A stretch of 64,000 nucleotides of DNA from an uncultured Kordiimonas sp. (lineage in GTDB: Bacteria; Pseudomonadota; Alphaproteobacteria; Sphingomonadales; Kordiimonadaceae), in the NCBI GenBank assembly GCA_947503625.1, contig CANNEK010000007.1:1-64000 (forward strand), read 5' to 3'. The translations under genes and the position numbers were made by a program. Positions 47,596 to 55,802 of this stretch are shown here, in pieces. A model generated the notes under the pieces. It saw only the letters and a list, made by a program, of their open reading frames with translations. It was not told the origin of the DNA and did not search any database. Every line of letters begins with the position of its first letter. The first letter of the stretch is position 1.

Positions 47596-49477
47596 ACACA
47601 AGGAAGACCTCAAACCAGACCAGATAGATGAATTGCTGTCCAATCTTGTATCGGGCGTTGCCATTGACGAAATCGTCGGTGAAACCGGCTATCTCCACTT
47701 GGACAAACCTTACCCTTATCTGTGTGTGCACAGACGTATTTCAGAAGACCATATTAACGGTGTATACCGCCTGCTTGCGGGCATGGGCTCGGTCTTTCTC
47801 ATGCCTGAAACCGTAGAGGAAATTGATGCAAGAATACCTTGGGTTCATCATATTGCAGCGATGCTGGTCGATATTTTCGGGGCGTTTCTACTCGTAGAGG
47901 TGTGGCCCAAAAAAGTTACAGTACCCGCCGAAACAATAGAAAAAGAGATAAGTTTTCACATCCATACGTCAGACCACGGTGTTGAAGACACCGTTCTTCA
48001 AGCCTTGGAAGAAGCGATACTTAGCCATAGTTGGGATGGCTTCACACCCCGATGCAATGTTAGCTATGAACCAAGTCCGGCACCGAACGGGCTGGATTCG
48101 CTGGCGTCCGTTGTCAATGTCGATAACAAACGTCGTTTTTACATAGGAATTGAAGTTGATGCGATATATCTGGAACCTGAAACTGATACTATCAGGCCGG
48201 AGGTTTTGCGGTCTGTCGGCACCAATTTTTCCCATTGTCTGAAGAAAGCCATCTTTGCTTTTGCACAATGTAAAAGCACACGCAAACCCCAGCACTATCA
48301 CCAGATGGGAACACAGCTTTTTACTGAATCGGCTGTGCAGTCAGACACCATCCTCACAGAAATTGGTAAGTCGGTGGATCTCGTTTTATTCGCGACACCT
48401 GTCAACACCGCTCAAGCGTGGAATATTTTTCAACGCACTGGTTATAAAAAAGAGCCTGAGTTTCATTACCGCCCCCTGACCGCACATGAAGGAAAGCTCA
48501 AACGGGATTTATATAATGCGCCAATAGACGATATAGAAGACCCGGCTCTACATTTCATCTTTGCCGAAAGACGCATCGAGCTTGATCGTCAAATTACCAT
48601 GCTCAGCGATAGAGGGAAGTCTGATTTTTTACTGGGGAGTCAGCAAATCTTTCCTTGGCCGACACTACCATTGTTGGAATACGCCAAGGCGTTGATAAAG
48701 GACATTGAACCTTCTTCTTCCTTGGATGCGCATGAAGTCTTTGTCACCGCCGAAACACTGGCAGATCATGCACATGAAATGTTGCAAAGCATGGAAGGCG
48801 AATACTCGCTTGAAGCAAAAGTACACATACGCGACGATCTGCCGGGAATTATGGTTTCTAATGGCAATCTACTGATTGGTCGTGATGCAAAATTCTCGGA
48901 AAAACGAGTTGAAGCGGTGCTCAATCATGAAATTGGCACCCATATTTTGACACACCACAACGGTGCCGCACAACCGTTCACAAGCCTTCAAGTGGGTTTT
49001 GCCGGATATCAGGCGCTTCAGGAAGGATTGGCGGTTATTGCCGAATATTTGTCCGGCGGGCTGAGCCCTAACCGCCTCAGGCAGTTAGCCGCACGGGTGT
49101 TGGCAGTGCATTCCGTGATCCATGGCGCGACCTTTCTGGATACATTTCACCAATTATATAGTCATTACAGTTTTGACGCATACGCGGCATTTATGACAAC
49201 CATGCGCGCCCATCGCAGTGGTGGCTTCACCAAAGACATTGTGTATCTGCAGGGCGTGATGGAAGTGCTGGACCTACTTGCCGAGGGTCATCAATTGGAG
49301 GATTTGCTTGTCGGGAAATTTGCTGTTTCCCATGTTGGTATTATCGAAGAATTGAGGTGGCGGGAAATTTTGCGTCCATGCAGTATTTTGCCGCCTTATT
49401 TAAGTGACGCTTCTGCCCGTGATAAGCTGAACGATTTAGCTAGTGGCCGGTCTCCTATTGATTTGCTCGGGGATTAA
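47585..49477 (+). CDS. QEGLA-motif metallopeptidase-like protein (DUF1704)
   Basis: The 630-residue protein is of the family annotated as flavohemoglobin expression-modulating QEGLA protein, related to eukaryotic tyrosine carboxypeptidases (MATCAP). The metal site is visible as NHEIGTHILTHHNG, with the third acidic ligand in QALQEGLAVIAEYL. The N-terminal 300 residues resemble a separate sensor-like domain. ATG 47585 overlaps the previous gene, and the ATP-grasp gene starts 2 bases after its stop, so the three are one translationally coupled operon. Confidence 0.88.
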   Translation: MSDRHKEDLKPDQIDELLSNLVSGVAIDEIVGETGYLHLDKPYPYLCVHRRISEDHINGVYRLLAGMGSVFLMPETVEEIDARIPWVHHIAAMLVDIFGAFLLVEVWPKKVTVPAETIEKEISFHIHTSDHGVEDTVLQALEEAILSHSWDGFTPRCNVSYEPSPAPNGLDSLASVVNVDNKRRFYIGIEVDAIYLEPETDTIRPEVLRSVGTNFSHCLKKAIFAFAQCKSTRKPQHYHQMGTQLFTESAVQSDTILTEIGKSVDLVLFATPVNTAQAWNIFQRTGYKKEPEFHYRPLTAHEGKLKRDLYNAPIDDIEDPALHFIFAERRIELDRQITMLSDRGKSDFLLGSQQIFPWPTLPLLEYAKALIKDIEPSSSLDAHEVFVTAETLADHAHEMLQSMEGEYSLEAKVHIRDDLPGIMVSNGNLLIGRDAKFSEKRVEAVLNHEIGTHILTHHNGAAQPFTSLQVGFAGYQALQEGLAVIAEYLSGGLSPNRLRQLAARVLAVHSVIHGATFLDTFHQLYSHYSFDAYAAFMTTMRAHRSGGFTKDIVYLQGVMEVLDLLAEGHQLEDLLVGKFAVSHVGIIEELRWREILRPCSILPPYLSDASARDKLNDLASGRSPIDLLGD

Positions 49478-49479
49478 CG

Positions 49480-50523
49480 ATGGAACTGGCTTTTGTTATA
49501 AACAGCGTGGCAGAGGAATTGGCAGGTTACACTACAACACACCTGGCCCTAGCGGCTTTAAAGCGCGGCCACCGTGTTTGGTATATTGAACTGGGGTCAT
49601 TTACCCTTGATCGAGACGAAATGGTACACACTGTCGCGACGAGACCGCCGCGCACGAACTACCGTTCGACAAAAACATTGCTTGACGGCCTCAAATCACC
49701 CGAGGCCATTCGAGAGCGCATTACAATCGATACACTTGATGTTCTCATGTTGCGCTACGATCCTTCGCGGGAGATAGTTGCTCGTCCATGGGTGGCCGCG
49801 ACGCCGCTTTTTTTTTCCCGCCTCGCACTACGGCACAAAGTCATTGTGCTCAATGATCCCAAAGGGTTGCGACAAGCCACTAACAAATTGTATCTGGAAT
49901 TATTCCCCCGTTGGTTGAGGCCCCGCGCTCTGGTTACACGGGACCGTAAAGACATTCTGAGTTTTCTGGAACAAGAAGGTGGCACCATGGTCATCAAGCC
50001 ACTGACGGGGTCAGGTGGTCACAATGTGTTTTTGGTACGGCCTGAGGATGCACCCAATCTGCATCAAATAATTGATGCTGTCTTGAGCGACGGATATGCT
50101 TTAGCGCAAGAGTATCTTCCGGACGCACAGCACGGCGATATTCGACTATTTCTGATGAATGGCCAGCTTTTGGAGCAAAATGGTAGGGTTGCAGCACTCT
50201 ATCGGCATCAAAGCGGCGGCGATATGCGCGCCAATCTGACTGCTGGCGGTTTTGCATCAAAAGCGCACCTGGAAGATATTGTGCTGGATATGGCCAACGC
50301 GGTGCGGTCACGTTTGGTAAAAGACGGAATGTTTCTTGTGGGGCTTGATATTGCAGGCAGCAAACTGATGGAAATTAATGTCTTCAGTCCGGGTGGCCTT
50401 GTTGGGGCCAGCAAGCTCATGAAGGTAAATTTCATGGAGACCGTTCTTGATGCATTGGAATACAAAGTGAGCTTGGCACAGCGAGACCACAATCTCGCTA
50501 ACTGGGAGTTAGCAACCCTGTGA
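49480..50523 (+). CDS. ATP-grasp ligase (glutathione synthetase/RimK-like)
   Basis: The 347-residue protein has a GshB-like ATP-grasp domain: a pre-ATP strand FINPLKG-like NDPKGLRQATNKLYLELFP, nucleotide loop MVIKPLTGSGGHNVFLVRPE, and metal-binding Glu/Asn in LMEINVFSPGGL. It would form an amide or peptide bond at the expense of ATP. No gamma-glutamylcysteine ligase is near, so classic glutathione synthesis is not supported. Coupled to a formylglutamate-amidohydrolase-like protein and a carboxypeptidase-like protein, it suggests synthesis and trimming of a small peptide. Confidence 0.88.
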   Translation: MELAFVINSVAEELAGYTTTHLALAALKRGHRVWYIELGSFTLDRDEMVHTVATRPPRTNYRSTKTLLDGLKSPEAIRERITIDTLDVLMLRYDPSREIVARPWVAATPLFFSRLALRHKVIVLNDPKGLRQATNKLYLELFPRWLRPRALVTRDRKDILSFLEQEGGTMVIKPLTGSGGHNVFLVRPEDAPNLHQIIDAVLSDGYALAQEYLPDAQHGDIRLFLMNGQLLEQNGRVAALYRHQSGGDMRANLTAGGFASKAHLEDIVLDMANAVRSRLVKDGMFLVGLDIAGSKLMEINVFSPGGLVGASKLMKVNFMETVLDALEYKVSLAQRDHNLANWELATL

Positions 50524-50872
50524 TATTCGCGTTCTCTATGCAATTAACTGGCTACGGCGCCACCAAACCGTACCAATAGATAGCCCCCTTAAAGACTACA
50601 GCATGCCATTTTGGAGACCCTTTGGACCACCACAGGAAGAACAAAGCTAATAGTGGAATGCTTGAAAGAACCAGTAAATTGACCAAAACATCACTAAGGC
50701 TATGATGTTGCACCGCGAACGACTAGCTCCGCACTCACACCGAGGCCAACTATTCCAACAAAAAGCAGAAAAACTTGCATGCTTTCGCTGTGCCTCCCGC
50801 CAGGTTATGAATTGCACGTACTAAACCCACAGCAGGCGCATAACATGGAATCTTCTCGAACGGCCATGAAAC
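50524..50872. other. Intergenic gap between convergent operons
   Basis: No gene is supported. A plus-strand frame at 50779-51126 runs into the antisense of the fructose-bisphosphatase gene and has no family resemblance. No clear terminator was seen. Confidence 0.4.
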
Positions 50873-51973
50873 CTAAGCACGCAGTTCAAATTTGCCGTTC
50901 AGCGCCTCCAGCCGGTCCACGATGCCAGTATATTCAAGCTCGTCCATCGGCAACATCGCGGGGCCAAAAAAACCTTGCTGACGCATTTCAATGGCTTTTT
51001 GCGAGCAACGTGCGCGAACATGATCCCAAAAAGGGTGATCAAAAACGTCGGTTGGTTCAGTTAACTTGCCGTTGTGCACGCAAAAACCGGCGCAGGAAAC
51101 GATCGGTGGGCCATCAAAAAAACTGATTGTCGAAGACTGTTTAACCGGCATCAACGGCATCTGGTGTGATCCCCGCATGGCACCAGCCACATAGGGTGAA
51201 ATATGATATGGCGCAATGATTTCTCCGGTTGCCGGGAATTGTTTTTGCACCCGCACCAAACATACAGGGTCATCTTTGCCCGTATATTTCCCAGCAATAT
51301 TATGCAGCCGAGATGTAGCCACCGCCACCGATTGTTCGCCCGTCGCGTTTGAACTAATCGATTCTACAACATAGCGTTCCGGATTTCGCAGTAATGCGGC
51401 AATATCATATAAATCACCTGGCGTTTTCAGCTTTATCACGCGGTCGGCTTCAGTGTTGCTGACATCCATAATCGTAAACTCGAAGCCTCTCCCCAGTTCC
51501 GGCGACAGAATAAGGCCTGGCGTGTTCATCGGGTCTGAAAACGCAAGGTAAAGAGGTAGGTTAAAAACGCCTGGATCTGTTTTGTCAGCCGCGAAGAAGA
51601 GAAATGGTTCATTGGGCCTCTCCTCAAAACATAGCTCGGCCACAGCTGGGCCCATACCCTTTACGTTCCCGGAAAATGCATCCTTCAGGAGATCTTGACC
51701 CGCGCCGTAGAGTCCCTCCATTTTTGCCTGTTCGGCACCTGCCATCAGGGCGTCCCACGCCAGCTTGTGAATGTCCCTATCTTCCATGCCGCGCGTGTGG
51801 GTCATCAGGATAGCGATATCATCACCCGTATAGTGAATACGGAAATCGACTAACAGTTCATAGGAATGCTGATCTACATAACGGTTGACTGCTTCCAGTA
51901 CCTTTATCGACGGTGTGATGTGACCACCGATAGATCCAATGTCTGCCTTAATGACTGATATCGTTGTCTGCAT
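50873..51973 (-). CDS. Class V fructose-1,6-bisphosphate aldolase/phosphatase (archaeal type)
   Basis: The 366-residue protein matches the bifunctional FBPA/P of archaea and deep-branching bacteria. It has start ISVIKADIGSIGGHITPSIK with the metal Asp and His, FRIHYTGDDIAILMTH with paired Asp, and the FEERPNEPFLFFAADKTDPGVFN segment. It would make fructose-6-phosphate from triose phosphates for gluconeogenesis. This is unusual in an alphaproteobacterium, where class I or II enzymes are normal. An FNR-like box lies about 75 bp upstream, so it is probably induced at low oxygen. Confidence 0.92.
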   Translation of the reverse strand: MQTTISVIKADIGSIGGHITPSIKVLEAVNRYVDQHSYELLVDFRIHYTGDDIAILMTHTRGMEDRDIHKLAWDALMAGAEQAKMEGLYGAGQDLLKDAFSGNVKGMGPAVAELCFEERPNEPFLFFAADKTDPGVFNLPLYLAFSDPMNTPGLILSPELGRGFEFTIMDVSNTEADRVIKLKTPGDLYDIAALLRNPERYVVESISSNATGEQSVAVATSRLHNIAGKYTGKDDPVCLVRVQKQFPATGEIIAPYHISPYVAGAMRGSHQMPLMPVKQSSTISFFDGPPIVSCAGFCVHNGKLTEPTDVFDHPFWDHVRARCSQKAIEMRQQGFFGPAMLPMDELEYTGIVDRLEALNGKFELRA

Positions 51974-52048
51974 TACCCGTATCCCAAATTACTAAATTCC
52001 GGCGAGATTGCCGCGCAATCAAGAATACTGAAGTTGCAATTGCGTACT

Positions 52049-52062
52049 TTGACTGCGATCAA
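52049..52062. promoter_or_regulatory. FNR-like box between FBPA/P and nfeD genes
   Basis: TTGACTGCGATCAA lies 76 bp before the FBPA/P start and 80 bp before the proposed nfeD start, so it could serve both divergent genes. Confidence 0.65.
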
Positions 52063-52141
52063 CATCCTGCCTTTAGAATTCGTTAGTGTTTTTAAGAAAG
52101 GGAATGACGGTTTCCCCCTCGAGAAGCATGGGCGATTTCTG

Positions 52142-53527
52142 ATGGTGCAAAAAGTAGGCATAAATCGAAGTTATTGGTGGCACTTTTGGGCTATGATGAC
52201 AATTTTGATTTGTACCTCACTTTTTTCAGCACGTTTACCCGCTGGGGAAGCAGACGGTGCCTTGCTGATTGAGATCGAAGGACCGATCGGGCCAGCGGTT
52301 GAAGATCACGTTGCTCGAGGTTTCGAGCAGGCCAACGCTGCTGCGGCACCTCTGATCATTTTAAGGATCGACACGCCAGGTGGGTTGGCGAGCTCCACGC
52401 GTGGGATAGTCAAGACAATTCTTGCGTCCCGGCGTCCTGTTGCCTGTTATGTTTCCCCCTCTGGCGCGAGGGCGGCCAGCGCTGGAGCCTACATTCTTCT
52501 TGCGTGCCATGTTGCGGTGATGGCTCCCGGTACAAACGTCGGTTCTGCAACGCCGATAATGATTGGTGGCATGCCAGGGAGTACGGAACCGGAAGCAAAT
52601 TCATCTGATCACCCCGATCTGACTGACAAGGTAGTTAACGATTCCAAAGCCTATATGCGATCCCTTGCCGAGATACGCGGGCGCCCTGGTGAAGTCGCTG
52701 AAAAATTTGTTAGCGAGGCTTTGAATTATACTGCGCGAGAAGCCCAGGAACTGGGGTTGATTGATATGATTGCCGTTAATCTTCGCGACATGCTTAGTCA
52801 ACTAAATGGCCGGCCCATCAGTATTGATGGTCAACAAACAGAACTTGCTTCCGATTTGTTCGACGTGACGCTGTTTGAGCGCACATGGCGAGACGAACTG
52901 TTGGCATTTATTACCAACCCCAATACGGCATATTTGTTGTTGATGGCGGGTATATACGGCCTGATCATTGAAGCAACGAATCCGGGGCTATTTGCGCCTG
53001 GAATTTTGGGAGGCATTTGCCTTATCCTCGGGCTGTATGCGTTACAGATGCTCCCTATCAATTACGCTGGTATTGCGCTGATTGGCCTCGGATTCGCCCT
53101 AATGATTACGGAAACCTTCGTTCCCGCATTCGGCATCCTGGGTATTGGCGGCATTATAAGTTTTCTGCTGGGTTCGATAATGCTGATCGACAGCGATGTA
53201 CCCGAGTTTCGCATCTCTCCGATATTGATTGGCACTGTTTCAGCCACCACAGCAGGGTTGTTTCTTTTTGTTTTGTCGTTTGCGGTACGGGCCTGGCGCC
53301 AACCCGCGGTCAGCGGCAACGCCTCAATGCTCGGGTCCACCGCGCGTGTCCTGCGATGGCGGAACGGCGCTGGTGCGGTGAAGACGCACGGCGAGGTTTG
53401 GTCTGCGGTTGGAATGGACGACGCCAAACCCGGCGACAGCGTAAAAGTTGAGAAAATTGACGGCCTGACAATAACTGTTTCGCCGATAAAAACTGCCGAC
53501 AAAAAGGAGGAAGACAATGCCATTTGA
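52142..53527 (+). CDS. NfeD-family membrane serine protease (ClpP class)
   Basis: The 461-residue protein has an N-terminal membrane segment ([20 protein letters not shown]) and a ClpP-class Ser/Lys protease domain, with Ser in [13 protein letters not shown] and Lys in [12 protein letters not shown]. Four membrane segments and a C-terminal OB-fold NfeD domain follow. It cleaves stomatin-like partners. The start is uncertain: 52034, 52142 and 52193 are all possible, and 52142 is chosen because it places the membrane segment normally. The slipin gene overlaps by 11 bases. Confidence 0.88.
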   Translation: MVQKVGINRSYWWHFWAMMTILICTSLFSARLPAGEADGALLIEIEGPIGPAVEDHVARGFEQANAAAAPLIILRIDTPGGLASSTRGIVKTILASRRPVACYVSPSGARAASAGAYILLACHVAVMAPGTNVGSATPIMIGGMPGSTEPEANSSDHPDLTDKVVNDSKAYMRSLAEIRGRPGEVAEKFVSEALNYTAREAQELGLIDMIAVNLRDMLSQLNGRPISIDGQQTELASDLFDVTLFERTWRDELLAFITNPNTAYLLLMAGIYGLIIEATNPGLFAPGILGGICLILGLYALQMLPINYAGIALIGLGFALMITETFVPAFGILGIGGIISFLLGSIMLIDSDVPEFRISPILIGTVSATTAGLFLFVLSFAVRAWRQPAVSGNASMLGSTARVLRWRNGAGAVKTHGEVWSAVGMDDAKPGDSVKVEKIDGLTITVSPIKTADKKEEDNAI

Positions 53528-54287
53528 ACTGTTGTACTCGTTTTATAGTCTAGCTTTGCTTGGACTTTTGATTGTTTTGTCCGCTATCAGGATACTAAGA
53601 GAGTATGAGCGTGGCGTGATTTTTCTGCTGGGTCGATTTTGGCGGGTAAAAGGGCCAGGCCTGATCATCGTTATTCCAATCATCCAGAAAATGGTCCGGG
53701 TTGATCTTCGCACCATGGTCATGGACGTCCCGGAACAGGATGTTATCTCCAGGGACAATGTTTCTGTTAAAGTGAATGCGGTGGTTTATTACCGTGTTGT
53801 AGAGGCCAAACGCGCAATCATCGAGGTGGAAAACTATGAATATGCCACCAGTCAACTGGCTCAAACTACTCTGCGGTCGGTGCTTGGCCAGCATGCGCTT
53901 GATGAAATGTTAGCGGAGCGTGACCGTTTAAACGACGATATCAGGCAAATCCTGGATGACCAAACGGACGCATGGGGCATCAAAGTTTTGAACGTTGAGC
54001 TTAAGCATGTTGACCTTGATCCCACGATGGTGCGTGCGATTGCAAAAGAGGCAGAGGCAGAACGCTTGCGTCGCGCCAAAGTCATTTCTGCCAAGGGCGA
54101 GGCACAAGCCGCCAGCGATATTTACGAAGCTGCGAAAATATTACACCAACAACCAGAAGCGATGCAAATTCGCTATCTGACCGCACTGCCAGAAATCGTT
54201 GGTGAACGCTCCTCAACGGTTATTTTTCCGCTGCCATTGGATCTGATAAACGCGTGGTCATCACAGCCACCAAAAACGGACACATAG
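53517..54287 (+). CDS. Slipin (stomatin/SPFH-domain membrane protein)
   Basis: The 256-residue protein has an N-terminal membrane hairpin ([20 protein letters not shown]) and an SPFH domain beginning [20 protein letters not shown], followed by a helical coiled region ([20 protein letters not shown]). It forms oligomeric membrane scaffolds and pairs with NfeD proteases. The 11-base overlap with the protease gene confirms the partnership. No gene is convincing at 54288-54512. Confidence 0.94.
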   Translation: MPFELLYSFYSLALLGLLIVLSAIRILREYERGVIFLLGRFWRVKGPGLIIVIPIIQKMVRVDLRTMVMDVPEQDVISRDNVSVKVNAVVYYRVVEAKRAIIEVENYEYATSQLAQTTLRSVLGQHALDEMLAERDRLNDDIRQILDDQTDAWGIKVLNVELKHVDLDPTMVRAIAKEAEAERLRRAKVISAKGEAQAASDIYEAAKILHQQPEAMQIRYLTALPEIVGERSSTVIFPLPLDLINAWSSQPPKTDT

Positions 54288-54512
54288 TCCAAGCCGCACA
54301 GCCTAAAGCCTGCTTCTCTAATATACAGATAGCGCTTGTAACCTGTAGCGTGATCAATGCGGCCGGTTCGACAATGACAATTGGCGCTCGAAATACAACC
54401 AACCGTGTAGTGCTAGTATGCAAGCCAGCAGGCACTGAGGTTGAAACTATAAAGGGACGCCGACTGATCGCCGTGTTGATATGGTTCAACCGTGATCAAG
54501 GGTAGGCTGGAG

Positions 54513-55514
54513 TCAGTAGATCAAATTGTCAGGATTTCCCGCCATGAAGCTGTGAATGTTATGGGAGGTGATATCATTAATACGCTGGACAGCCTCAATA
54601 GTATTGAAGGCATTGTGCGGCGTGATGATAACATTGCGCATACGCAGCAGAATATGGTTAATCAACAGCGTTTGCAAATTGTGTTTCTTGGCGAAAACGC
54701 TATTGAGAAGCTCTGTTTCCTCCTGAATAACAGGCTCTTCCGGTAGTACATCAAGCCCGGCAGCGGCTACTTTGCCGTTACTTAAGGCCTGTAGTAGGGC
54801 GTTTGTGTCGATGATGTCTCCCCGAGCCGTATTAACCAGAATAACGCCGTCTTTCATACGGTCAAACTCTGAAGATCCAAGAAGATGCCGGGTAGAGGAC
54901 ACCAAAGGTAGGTGCAGTGAAACAATGTCACTGGTTTCCAATAATGCGTTCAAACTTGTATACGCAAATCCAAGCTGCCGGGCCAATGTTTGATCTGGTG
55001 CAATGTCATGCGCTGAGACACGCATGGAAAAGCCCAGAGCAATTTCGATAACGCATCTGCCAATGTTGCCCGTGCCGATTACACCAAGAGTTTTGCCCTT
55101 TAGGTCGAAACCTTGTAGGCCCTGCAAAGAAAAATCGCCACGGCGTGTACGATCAACGGCCTCGGTTATGCGGTGAGATAGGCTGAGTAGCAATGCAAAC
55201 ACGTGTTCTGCAACAGTCGGAGCACCGTAAGCAGGAACATTTGCAACTTTGATGTTGCGCGCTGCGCAGTCGTTGCAGTTTATATGGTCATGGCCAGTGG
55301 AACGCGTGGCGACAAAGTGCAGGTTTGGCATTTGTTTAAACACTGTTTCATCAAGCACAGAATTGACAAAAACAGAAACGATCTCAGCGCCCTCATACAG
55401 ACTAGCATTATCTGCATTAAGAGGAGCATCAATCATTATAAGCTCATGGTTCTCAAAACTAGTTGAGGTTTCCGGCACCAACCAATTTTCTGATTCAAAT
55501 ATGAGTATTTTCAA
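54513..55514 (-). CDS. D-2-hydroxyacid dehydrogenase (D-lactate dehydrogenase-like)
   Basis: The 333-residue enzyme has the NAD loop GVIGTGNIGRCVIEIALGF, catalytic Arg in NTARGDIIDT, Glu in LPEEPVIQEE and His in VIITPHNAFNT. It most resembles fermentative D-lactate dehydrogenases that reduce pyruvate with NADH, which fits a low-oxygen regulon. It lies directly downstream of a phosphoenolpyruvate synthase remnant on the same strand. Confidence 0.88.
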   Translation of the reverse strand: MKILIFESENWLVPETSTSFENHELIMIDAPLNADNASLYEGAEIVSVFVNSVLDETVFKQMPNLHFVATRSTGHDHINCNDCAARNIKVANVPAYGAPTVAEHVFALLLSLSHRITEAVDRTRRGDFSLQGLQGFDLKGKTLGVIGTGNIGRCVIEIALGFSMRVSAHDIAPDQTLARQLGFAYTSLNALLETSDIVSLHLPLVSSTRHLLGSSEFDRMKDGVILVNTARGDIIDTNALLQALSNGKVAAAGLDVLPEEPVIQEETELLNSVFAKKHNLQTLLINHILLRMRNVIITPHNAFNTIEAVQRINDITSHNIHSFMAGNPDNLIY

Positions 55515-55549
55515 GATAATTACGCCGATGTTGTGGATAGTTGATTGAA

Positions 55550-55690
55550 GACATTTTCAGTTTCAATCATACCCGGATTCCCCGTCATTTCACCAAGAGA
55601 GGCGTTTTCCCGCCGACAAGCGCCAGACCATCAAGTGACACCTGTTCAAATTGCAGGATAAACGAAACGGTATTGGACAAGGCAACTCTC
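55550..55690 (-). pseudogene. N-terminal remnant of phosphoenolpyruvate synthase
   Basis: On the minus strand the reading VSFILQFEQVSLDGLALVGGK matches the conserved start of PEP synthase/PPDK enzymes. After one base shift near 55605 the next residues are ASLGEMTGNPGMI, again typical. The rest of the roughly 2.4-kb gene is gone, and the D-hydroxyacid dehydrogenase starts about 35 bases further on. A perfect FNR box at 55748 still stands in front of it. Confidence 0.72.
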
Positions 55691-55747
55691 CAAAGGTTAG
55701 GCACCAATTGATATTTGATTACTATAACGAGGCGAGGGAGTGCCTTC

Positions 55748-55761
55748 TTGATATCAATCAA
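55748..55761. promoter_or_regulatory. Perfect FNR/FixK box
   Basis: TTGATATCAATCAA is a perfect palindrome. It lies upstream of the PEP synthase remnant and may now drive the D-hydroxyacid dehydrogenase gene about 235 bp away. Confidence 0.8.
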
Positions 55762-55802
55762 GACTGTGCTGTGTCCAGGTACAGCCAAACTTCCTTCGGC
55801 AG

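Noticed and set aside
50779-51126. 115-codon plus-strand frame
   Set aside because: Most of it is antisense to the FBP aldolase/phosphatase gene.
54254-54505. Small frames on both strands after the slipin gene
   Set aside because: Neither has a clear ribosome site or family; they overlap each other and the slipin end.
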